This document shows, in pieces, positions 8,541-15,893 of a stretch of DNA of 64,000 nucleotides. This stretch comes from Hahella sp050299855 (GTDB lineage: Bacteria > Pseudomonadota > Gammaproteobacteria > Pseudomonadales > Oleiphilaceae): positions 1-64,000 of the forward strand of contig JBNKWQ010000034.1 in the NCBI GenBank assembly GCA_050299855.1. Direction: 5' to 3'. Every line of letters begins with the position of its first letter. Position 1 is the first letter of the stretch. The notes beneath the pieces were generated by a model. That model did not search any database and was not told the DNA's origin. It saw only the letters and a program-made list of their open reading frames with translations. The position numbers and the translations under genes were made by a program.

Positions 8541-8588
8541 TTCTTAATCAACTGTCCCCTTAACCAACTGTACTCTTAATCAACTGTA
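8541..8588. repeat. Three 16-bp tandem repeats upstream of parA-like gene
   Basis: Units at 8541-8556, 8557-8572 and 8573-8588 read TTCTTAATCAACTGTC, CCCTTAACCAACTGTA and CTCTTAATCAACTGTA. They share the core CTTAAYCAACTGT at a strict 16-bp period. They end 97 bases before a ParA ATPase start. Such iteron-like arrays often bind a protein, so a role as operator or partition site is possible; this is inference. Confidence 0.85.
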
Positions 8589-8685
8589 TTGCGACAAGAC
8601 CATCGAGCTGAAAGCTCAAGGGCTCAAATAAAAGCAACGACCTGGGCCTAAACCCAGGCAGAATTTTGATGGAGCGGGAAACATC
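8589..8685 (+). promoter_or_regulatory. Structured leader before parA-like gene
   Basis: Two short perfect hairpins lie in the leader: GAGCT-GAA-AGCTC near 8605, and CCTGGG-CCTAAA-CCCAGG at 8641-8658. The second ends 27 bases before the ATG. GGAG 11 bases before the ATG is the likely ribosome-binding site. The rest of the 8247-8540 spacer, which must include the thrS promoter, shows nothing else I can support. Confidence 0.4.
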
Positions 8686-9432
8686 ATGAATGTCATTGCC
8701 ATTTACAACCTTAAAGGAGGCGTGGGTAAAACCGCCACCGCAGTGAACCTGGCTTATTACAGTGCCGGACAGGGCTTTCGGACACTCCTGTGGGATCTGG
8801 ACGCCCAGGCCGCTTCCAGCTGGTATTTCAACAGCACACAGGACAAAAAGTTCAAGGTCAACAAGCTAGTGAAAGACAAGGTCACCCTGTCTCATCTGAT
8901 ACAGGAAACCAATTTTGAAAACCTTGATATCATTCCTTCTGATATTTCCTATCGCAACATTGATGTCCTGTTATCCAAAGCGACAGGACAGCCGATGCGC
9001 CAATGGCTCTCCGCCCTCAGTGAAATTTATCAGATTATTATACTGGACTGCCCCCCAACCATGTCAGAGCTGGCAGTGTCAGTATTAAATGCTGCAAAGA
9101 TCGTCCTCGCCCCCGCAGTTCCAACCCACCTATCCTTTGAAACCTACCGTAACATGGCAGCTGTGATGGAAGAGAAAGGCATATCAAGCAAAAAGCTCTT
9201 TCCAGTGCTGACAATGATCGACCGTCGAAAAAACTTGCATCGGGATTTTTCGGAAAAATGCCAGAAGCTCATCGGCAAAAGGCCGCTTGGATTTATCCCC
9301 TATTGCAGTGACGTTGAAAAAATGGGGGAATTCCGGGCACCTGTCGGGGAGTTTGCCTACAGAAGCGTGGGGAATCTGGCATATCAACTCTTATGGGACA
9401 ACCTTAATAAGAAGCTCAAACAGGCCATCTAG
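8686..9432 (+). CDS. Orphan ParA/MinD-type ATPase
   Basis: A 248-residue deviant-Walker ATPase. The signature is KGGVGKTATAVNLAYY at residues 10-25, the switch aspartates are WDLDAQAA near 37-44, and ILDCPPT marks Walker B. Proteins of this family form ATP-dependent dimers that bind DNA or membrane and position cargo such as plasmids, chromosomes or large complexes. There is no ParB, parS or MinE nearby: the gene stands alone between thrS and a convergent TAXI gene (18 bases away). It has no N-terminal DNA-binding extension. Its cargo is therefore unknown. The tandem repeats upstream are the only candidate cis element. Confidence 0.88.
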   Translation: MNVIAIYNLKGGVGKTATAVNLAYYSAGQGFRTLLWDLDAQAASSWYFNSTQDKKFKVNKLVKDKVTLSHLIQETNFENLDIIPSDISYRNIDVLLSKATGQPMRQWLSALSEIYQIIILDCPPTMSELAVSVLNAAKIVLAPAVPTHLSFETYRNMAAVMEEKGISSKKLFPVLTMIDRRKNLHRDFSEKCQKLIGKRPLGFIPYCSDVEKMGEFRAPVGEFAYRSVGNLAYQLLWDNLNKKLKQAI

Positions 9433-9450
9433 CCTGGAATGCCCTTATTG

Positions 9451-10419
9451 TCACTGGTTCAGCAGACCAGCTTCACGGTAGTATTTTTCAGCGCCTGAGT
9501 GAAGTGGTGCAGTTAGGCTGTCCATAATCATTTGCTCCTTTTTCAGGTTGGCAAGTGCTGGATGCAGGCGGCGAAAGAGATCGAAATTTTCAAATACAGC
9601 TTTTACGACGGCATATACCACTTTATCTGGAACATTCGTCGTAGTAACAAAAGTCGCACCCACACCAAAGGTTTCCACCGGCTCATCGGTACCACGATAC
9701 ATCTCCATTGGAATAGTCGCTTTTCGGTAGTAACTATTGGCTTTAATCAGGTTATTCACCTGCTCACCTGTAACCGGTACCAAAACACTGTCACATAATG
9801 TGGTAACTTCTTTGACGGCTCCACTGGGATGCCCCACAACATAAAGCATTACATCAATGTCATTGGCACATAACGCCCGAGGCTGTTCGATGGCTTTAAT
9901 TTCAACGGCTTCTTTGAAATCGTTCATCGTCCAGCCATAGGTAGACATCAGCACTTCAAGGGTACTTCTTTGCCCCGAACCAGCACTTCCGACACTCACC
10001 CTTTTTCCTTTCAGATCTTCAAACGAGCGAATATTGGCATCGGCTCTGGCTACAACAGTGAAGGCTTCAGGATGAATGGCGAACACTGAACGAAGTTCTT
10101 TATGTGGCCCTTCCTGCTCAAAAATACTGGAGCCATGGTAAGCGTGGAACTGCCAGTCTGACTGAACCACGCCAAAACCCACCTCTCCAGCCCTCAATGC
10201 CCGAAGGTTGTAGGGAGAACCTTCAGTGCTTTCCACATAGCATCGAAAGCCGTTTTCTTTACTGCTTTTATTGACCAGCCTGCAAATCGCTCCACCGGCA
10301 GGAAAGTAGACGCCCGTTTCATTGCCGGTAGCAATACTGATATGAGAGACGTCAGCAGCCTCCACCATTACAGGCGAAGCAAGGATTAAGAACAACCACC
10401 CTACAACCAACCCTTTCAT
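9451..10419 (-). CDS. TAXI-family TRAP-type solute-binding protein
   Basis: A periplasmic substrate-binding protein of the TRAP-associated extracytoplasmic immunogenic (TAXI) family, about 322 residues. A signal peptide (MKGLVVGWLFLILASPVMVEA) precedes a mature part with the family-typical ISIATGNETGVYFPAGGAICRLVN and the later motif GKRVSVGSAGSGQRSTLEVL. The ATG at 10419 is chosen because AGGT lies 7 bases upstream and the signal peptide then starts cleanly. A TTG 54 bases earlier also keeps the frame open. No TRAP membrane subunits are adjacent; it follows an RND permease by 64 bases and probably shares its transcript. The ligand is unknown. Confidence 0.85.
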   Translation of the reverse strand: MKGLVVGWLFLILASPVMVEAADVSHISIATGNETGVYFPAGGAICRLVNKSSKENGFRCYVESTEGSPYNLRALRAGEVGFGVVQSDWQFHAYHGSSIFEQEGPHKELRSVFAIHPEAFTVVARADANIRSFEDLKGKRVSVGSAGSGQRSTLEVLMSTYGWTMNDFKEAVEIKAIEQPRALCANDIDVMLYVVGHPSGAVKEVTTLCDSVLVPVTGEQVNNLIKANSYYRKATIPMEMYRGTDEPVETFGVGATFVTTTNVPDKVVYAVVKAVFENFDLFRRLHPALANLKKEQMIMDSLTAPLHSGAEKYYREAGLLNQ

Positions 10420-10483
10420 TCGGCTACCTGTCTCAACTTTCATCCGACTTTTGCGATTCCTACTTACGGTCAATAATTATTGC

Positions 10484-12874
10484 TTATATGGCCTCTGCCG
10501 CCCTAGCTTCAGCCACCATCTTTTCCGGCCTCAACAGGAATCTCGCCAATGCCGGCAGCAGCCACAGCGCTCCCACCATATTCCAAAGGAACATGAAAAA
10601 CAGCAAGAGCCCCATATTTGCCTGGAATTTGATAGGAGAGAATATCCAGGTACAGACACCAATTGCCAGCGTAATCCCCGTAAACATAACCGCCTTACCA
10701 GTAGATCTTAAGGTTTCAAAGTATGCGGCCTGCAATGTTTTACCTTCCAGCAGGAAGTGCTCGAATTTGGTGTAGATGTAGATACCGTAATCGACGCCGA
10801 TTCCGACACCTAGAGCAATAACAGGCAAGGTCTCGACCTTTATACCGATGCCCATTTTAGCCATAAGCGCCTCGCATAGCACTGAAGTTAACCCCAGTGG
10901 TATAACGATACAGGCAACGGCACGAATTGACCTGAATGTGATAAAGCACAGAATGCTGACCACAGCATAAACGAAGATCAGCATCAAATCCTTGGCTTTG
11001 GAAATAACCTGGTTAGTTGCCGCATCCACACCCGCATTACCTGCCCCTAAAAGGAACTGATAATCATCACTGGCATTGTCCACAGCAAATTTTTCAACGA
11101 CATCCACGACACGCTGAAGGGTTTCTGCTTTGTGGTCCTCCAGGAAGGCCAGCAAAGGTGTCAGGCTGCAATCCGAGTTAACCAGCCCTGAAGGAGCCCG
11201 CTGAATGGAGGAGTTGATGATCTGTTGATTTCTCGATAACTCATACCACTTGAAGTTACCTTCGTTCAGCGCCTTGGTTACGATTTTTGAAACTGTCACC
11301 AGCGAGGCTGTCGACTCAACGCCCGCGGTATTTTCGAGGGTCCACTGCAGCCTGTCCATTGCACGCATTACCGGATAGCTGGAACATTTTTCAACATCCG
11401 TCTTGACCATGACCACCAGTATGTCCGAACTGGTGCTGTAGTTACTGATAACGAAGTCGTTGTCCAAGTTGTAACGACTATCAGGCCGTAATTCCGGAGC
11501 ACCTTTATCGAGATCCCCAATCTTAATATCCTGCTTGTAATAGATACCCAGACCGGTACCAACCAGAGCAATCAGGATGGAAATCGGCGCTACGGATGGG
11601 TGCGCGAAATAGGACATCCAGTGCCATTTTCTGTCTGTCTTTTCGCTATGTTGTTGGGCATGTCGAATACCACTTTTGGTGAGACCAACGTATGACAGTA
11701 TCACCGGGTGTAGGACCAGATTAGTGATAATTATGACGGCAACACCAATACTGGCAGCAACCGCAAGATCTTTAATGACATCGATCTTGATAAACAGCAG
11801 TGTCAGAAATCCCATTGCGTCACTGATCAATGCCAGCATGCCTGGAATATACAACCCCCTGAAAGCCAGCCTGGCTGACGTCATAGCATCAAAACCTTTA
11901 GCGGACTCAACTGCCATAGCGTTCACTATTTGCACACCGTGACTGATACCGATAGCAAACACCAGGAAAGGTACCAGAACGGAGTATGGATCCAGGCCGT
12001 AACCCAGCAGTCGCAGAATACCCAGCTGCCATATAACGGCAACAATGGAAGCAATAATAGGCGTCAGGGTTCCTGACCAGCAACGAGAGTATCCGTAAAG
12101 AAGGACCAGAGTCAGCCCGACGGTGATCAGTGCGAAGACTGCTATCGCCTGAATCCCCTCTATCAAGTCACCAATTTTCTTGGCAAAGCCGATTACGTGA
12201 ATACTGATATCAGGATTCTGAGCTTGGAATTTATCCCGAATTTTGGCTTCCAGCTCCTGAGAAAAAGCCTTGTAATCCAACGCCGCCCCTGTTTCAGGAT
12301 CCACTTCCAGCAAGGGGGCATAGATAATGGTGGACTTAAAGTTATCTGCTACCAGGCGTCCGACCTCACCGGACCTGAGCACATTTTGTCTGAGTTTATC
12401 AAGGCTAGACTTATCGCCGCTGTATCCATCCGGGATAACAGTCCCACCCTGAAAGCCTTCCTCAGTAACCTCTACCCAACGAACATTTGGCGTCCATATA
12501 GAGCGAACACCTGACCGGTCAACACCACGCAGGTAAAAAACTTCATCCGTGATCTGCTTGAGCGTTTCCATATACTGCTCTTCGAAGACCGTCCCTTCTT
12601 TGGCAGCAACGGCTATGCGTATAGAGTTACCGAGGTTTTCAAGATCATCTCTATTAGCGAGCATGTTCTGGATATAAGGGTGCTCCAGCGGAATCAACCG
12701 TTCGAAACTGGCATCCGGCTTGATTTTGGAAGCATTGTAGGCAAGAAAAGCCGTGAGGCATAGAAATGCAATTAAAATCAGAAAGCGGTTATTGAAAACC
12801 AACCTCTCCAGAAGTGGTTCTGCCTTGGGAGTCAGAATAAAGTGATCGCCCTGGTCATGTAACTTGTTCGACAT
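10484..12874 (-). CDS. HAE3/MMPL-type RND-superfamily transporter
   Basis: A 796-residue inner-membrane protein with the RND layout in two halves. TM1 near 30-50 is followed by a periplasmic loop of about 190 residues and a five-helix block (about 240-405). A second single helix (about 435) precedes another large loop and block (about 635-780). The motif GVGIGVDYGIYIYTKF is characteristic of the HAE3/MMPL branch, which moves lipids, hopanoids or hydrophobic compounds rather than acting as a tripartite drug pump. No membrane-fusion or TolC partner is adjacent. It lies between a YCF48-like protein (54 bases upstream) and a TAXI protein. Export of a hydrophobic substrate is inferred. Confidence 0.85.
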   Translation of the reverse strand: MSNKLHDQGDHFILTPKAEPLLERLVFNNRFLILIAFLCLTAFLAYNASKIKPDASFERLIPLEHPYIQNMLANRDDLENLGNSIRIAVAAKEGTVFEEQYMETLKQITDEVFYLRGVDRSGVRSIWTPNVRWVEVTEEGFQGGTVIPDGYSGDKSSLDKLRQNVLRSGEVGRLVADNFKSTIIYAPLLEVDPETGAALDYKAFSQELEAKIRDKFQAQNPDISIHVIGFAKKIGDLIEGIQAIAVFALITVGLTLVLLYGYSRCWSGTLTPIIASIVAVIWQLGILRLLGYGLDPYSVLVPFLVFAIGISHGVQIVNAMAVESAKGFDAMTSARLAFRGLYIPGMLALISDAMGFLTLLFIKIDVIKDLAVAASIGVAVIIITNLVLHPVILSYVGLTKSGIRHAQQHSEKTDRKWHWMSYFAHPSVAPISILIALVGTGLGIYYKQDIKIGDLDKGAPELRPDSRYNLDNDFVISNYSTSSDILVVMVKTDVEKCSSYPVMRAMDRLQWTLENTAGVESTASLVTVSKIVTKALNEGNFKWYELSRNQQIINSSIQRAPSGLVNSDCSLTPLLAFLEDHKAETLQRVVDVVEKFAVDNASDDYQFLLGAGNAGVDAATNQVISKAKDLMLIFVYAVVSILCFITFRSIRAVACIVIPLGLTSVLCEALMAKMGIGIKVETLPVIALGVGIGVDYGIYIYTKFEHFLLEGKTLQAAYFETLRSTGKAVMFTGITLAIGVCTWIFSPIKFQANMGLLLFFMFLWNMVGALWLLPALARFLLRPEKMVAEARAAEAI

Positions 12875-12928
12875 TCAAGTTTCCCCTTTCTTTGATATTC
12901 TTTGATGGGTTGTTATCGAACTATTCAC

Positions 12929-14077
12929 CTAGTTCAAGTCGCTGAGGCCACGAATAATACTGACCCCCCCCTCACCTACCAGCAAAAGGCTGTCAGGCGA
13001 TAGAAACTTTGCACCAAGCAGTGAGAGTCGGTCTTCCCGCGTATGTGTACGGAAGGTTTCACCATAATTGTTGCTGAGCATCATCACCCCGGAATTTCCC
13101 ACCACAGCAAGGTTGCCTTTGTCGCCGACCGCAACTGACATCAAAGTTTCTTCAGCATCTGAATTGACCTGATCCCAGGTCTCCCCAACGTCTTGGGAAT
13201 AAAACAGATGCCCACGCAATCCGTATACCAGCACCTCATTAACATTGCCGTTACCACTCACACCGAACAACGAACCGTCATAAGGGCTCTCCTGCATCTC
13301 CCAGGTTTCACCCAAGTCCGTCGAACGATAAATAATGCCTGCCTCACCGACAATAAACATCGCACCACCGGTAATTTGATTGATGGCATTCAGGTGAAAT
13401 CTTTCTGGATTATCAAGCCGCGGCCCCCAGTTATTCCATGTTTTCCCGCCGTCTTCTGTTTTAAAGAAAAAGCCGTAGGCTCCTACTACAAAGCCGGTCT
13501 GGTTATCGAGAAACCATAAATCAAGTAAAGGTTTACTAGGTCCGACATCAGCATCAAATTCAGCATCCTCCTGCGCAAACTGAGCCTCTTCTAGCTGATA
13601 TTCCAAATCTGCAACTTGATCTTCGGGAGCATTCGCCACTAAGTCTTCAATCTTGGCAACACGTTTTTGTGCCTGGGCAATCACCATTTCATTGGCGACA
13701 ATACCGTCAAACTGCTTGTGCCAGGTTTCACCGCCATCCTGACTATTTAAAATTATGGCTCCGTGCCCGACGGCCCAACCATTTTTTTCATCGGCAAAGG
13801 TCACTGAGGTAATTAGGGTAGCAACAGGAACCTGCGCTTGACTCCAACTATTGCCATCGTCATCGGAATAGATGATATGCCCTCGCTGACCAACAGCTAC
13901 CAAGCGTTTACCAGCCGTGGCAACATCCAGCAATAGCGTATTGGGCGCCAGCTCTGTTTCCATAGCGTTTGTATCCAGGACGTCTTTGCCTGCCGCGTAG
14001 GCAACAACACTGACAGACAGCCCCAGTGTCAATGCAGCCAGCAATCGTTTCAGATTAAGTGGAGAGTTATATCCCAT
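12929..14077 (-). CDS. YCF48/BNR-repeat periplasmic beta-propeller protein
   Basis: A 382-residue protein with a signal peptide (LLAALTLGLSVSVVAYA, about 11-28) and at least five Asp-box/BNR blades of the form SxDxGxxW, such as YSDDDGNSWS, NSQDGGETWH, KTEDGGKTWN, RSTDLGETWE and YSQDVGETWD. It is related to the photosystem II assembly factor Ycf48/Hcf136, though the host is clearly not shown to be photosynthetic. Between blades an acidic helical insertion (about residues 130-180, rich in E, D and A) interrupts the propeller. It probably acts as a periplasmic scaffold or chaperone for the neighbouring DUF1329 protein or RND permease; that role is inferred from context. Confidence 0.85.
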   Translation of the reverse strand: MGYNSPLNLKRLLAALTLGLSVSVVAYAAGKDVLDTNAMETELAPNTLLLDVATAGKRLVAVGQRGHIIYSDDDGNSWSQAQVPVATLITSVTFADEKNGWAVGHGAIILNSQDGGETWHKQFDGIVANEMVIAQAQKRVAKIEDLVANAPEDQVADLEYQLEEAQFAQEDAEFDADVGPSKPLLDLWFLDNQTGFVVGAYGFFFKTEDGGKTWNNWGPRLDNPERFHLNAINQITGGAMFIVGEAGIIYRSTDLGETWEMQESPYDGSLFGVSGNGNVNEVLVYGLRGHLFYSQDVGETWDQVNSDAEETLMSVAVGDKGNLAVVGNSGVMMLSNNYGETFRTHTREDRLSLLGAKFLSPDSLLLVGEGGVSIIRGLSDLN

Positions 14078-14214
14078 TCCATTTAGCCTTTGAGTTAGCG
14101 TAGATTATTTAAATATCATTCAAACCAGGAAAAACTGCGGCAGGAACACAACCGGCAATCTTCACCCCAAGCGAAACGTATCAAATTAAAAGATAGTAAA
14201 TGCCCAAGCAAAGA

Positions 14215-14240
14215 CAAGCTTATCCAAGTGGATAAGCTTG
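14215..14240. terminator. Intercistronic hairpin after the DUF1329 gene
   Basis: CAAGCTTATCC (14215-14225), loop AAGT, GGATAAGCTTG (14230-14240): a perfect 11-bp stem 24 bases past the DUF1329 stop and about 140 bases before the YCF48-like gene on the same strand. There is no clear T-tract on the minus side (TCTTTGC). It could be a weak terminator, an mRNA-stability element or an attenuator that sets the DUF1329 to downstream ratio. Confidence 0.6.
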
Positions 14241-14263
14241 AATAGTTTAAACTCTCTAGTGGT

Positions 14264-15652
14264 TTAGCGCGTGCCCCTCCGACGTAACGACTGAGGACTG
14301 AAATAACGACGATCAGGAACTTCATTAGTGAATACCAAAGTAGACCGCTCTTCTGTATCCAGCCCCTGAACATGGTAACGGCGAGCCTGCAGATCATAGA
14401 AAATATCCAAAGCCGTCCAGGTGCAGGGCAACTCGTAGTAATTCTTGAGCAGAGCCATGCTGATACGCCACAAATCTCCCCTGCCATCGTACTGGTCAAT
14501 AAGCGCAATATTCCAGCTGTCTTCATCAATGTAGAAAACACGCTTGGAGTAAATATGCCGTGCACCTTCTTTTAAAGTAGCTTCGACGACATGCACCCGG
14601 TGTTTTTCAAAACGGGTGTATGCAGGGTTAATGTGGGAGACGCCAAGCAAGTCAGAATATTTCAAACCAGCCTGAGAGGCCTCATAGCTGTTATAAGGAA
14701 TGTACATTTCCTTCAGGCCGACATATTTCCAGTTATAACGGTCGGGAGCGCCGTTAAACATATCAGTATCGTCTGCTGTCCTGAGGTTATCCGCACCTGC
14801 GATAGGTGAGTCATAGGCCAGATTAGGCGCCCGGCGCACCCGACGCTGCCCGGCGTTGTAACCCCAGGCCTGACGTGGTTCTTCAACCTGGTCGAGGGTT
14901 TCGTGTACAAGTATCGCACCACCTGCAAGCCGTGCCGGTGAAATGGTAAAAGAAAGATAATAGAACAATATATTCTTCAAACCTTTTTCATCGATCTCGG
15001 GGTTGAACATGTTCCAGAAAACTTCCTGCTGGGATTTAACCAGAGAATACTCACCATTGCGCTGAATGGCGGCTTCCGCTGAACGGCGGGTCACAAATAC
15101 ACCGCGCCAGCGAGTCAGGTGGTTCCAGATCGCCTGTAATGCCTGACGGTCGTTAGATCCATGCAGAATTGGAAATGGAATACCGCCATAGGCTCCTGAA
15201 ATACCATTGCCGTCTTTACCCAGTTTGGCCTGGGTGGCATTTTCGAAAGTGCCTTTATAAACATGTTCCGGAGCTGAATGTGAACGCCGGGTTTCATAGA
15301 TGGGAAGTTTGAAAGTGGTAGGGTAGGTTCGAAACAGGGCTTTTAAACCTTCAGTCAAATAAGCTTCGTACTTGTCAAAATTCTGAGCAGTAATGGTTTC
15401 TATCGGCTTGTCAGACTTGAATGGGTCTGGATGGTGCTGCCCTGCACGTTGATATTCAGCGGGAGGTTTGGTAATACCTCCCGTCCATTTAGGAATATCC
15501 TTCCCATTGCCATCTCTGATGGCACCAAATGGTGTCAGGTCTTTATTTAATCTGGCAGCCTCTCCCGCCGATACGGCTGCATTCAAATTTGTGGAAGCCA
15601 GGGCAAACGACAACAGGCCACCGAGCAATAGCTTCTTATGGTTCATAGACAT
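14264..15652 (-). CDS. DUF1329 outer-membrane/periplasmic protein
   Basis: A 462-residue member of DUF1329 (LolA/LolB-like fold in my recollection). A signal peptide is clear (KKLLLGGLLSFALASTNLNAA, cleaved before VSAGEAARL), followed by the family opening LNKDLTPFGAIRDGNGKDIPKWTGGI. The ATG at 15652 is chosen because AGGA lies 5 bases upstream and it places the signal peptide at the N-terminus; an ATG 30 codons earlier lacks both. DUF1329 genes are often found beside RND permeases and YCF48-like proteins in proteobacteria that handle lipids or hydrocarbons. The usual DUF1302 partner is missing here. Carriage of a hydrophobic molecule across the periplasm is inferred. Confidence 0.85.
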   Translation of the reverse strand: MSMNHKKLLLGGLLSFALASTNLNAAVSAGEAARLNKDLTPFGAIRDGNGKDIPKWTGGITKPPAEYQRAGQHHPDPFKSDKPIETITAQNFDKYEAYLTEGLKALFRTYPTTFKLPIYETRRSHSAPEHVYKGTFENATQAKLGKDGNGISGAYGGIPFPILHGSNDRQALQAIWNHLTRWRGVFVTRRSAEAAIQRNGEYSLVKSQQEVFWNMFNPEIDEKGLKNILFYYLSFTISPARLAGGAILVHETLDQVEEPRQAWGYNAGQRRVRRAPNLAYDSPIAGADNLRTADDTDMFNGAPDRYNWKYVGLKEMYIPYNSYEASQAGLKYSDLLGVSHINPAYTRFEKHRVHVVEATLKEGARHIYSKRVFYIDEDSWNIALIDQYDGRGDLWRISMALLKNYYELPCTWTALDIFYDLQARRYHVQGLDTEERSTLVFTNEVPDRRYFSPQSLRRRGTR

Positions 15653-15893
15653 GTTATTCCTGATTAGAGTCAGTATTGGGTGGTTGGCCGTGAGAGCTGT
15701 ACCGGCATGCAATAGAAGTCCGGAACAGAATCCCCCTCTCAACGCAAAGTACTTAATTTTTATTCTTGAATTTCGCTTGCAACATTTTGATATTAAATAG
15801 CTTAGTTTAGTGCCTATATTTGTCTACGGAAATCCCTATTCTTTTGGTAACAAAATATTGACCATTATTAACACAATCACAGCCATTGGCCAC

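Noticed and set aside
8547..8588. CRISPR array
   Set aside because: The units abut with no spacers and are only 16 bp.
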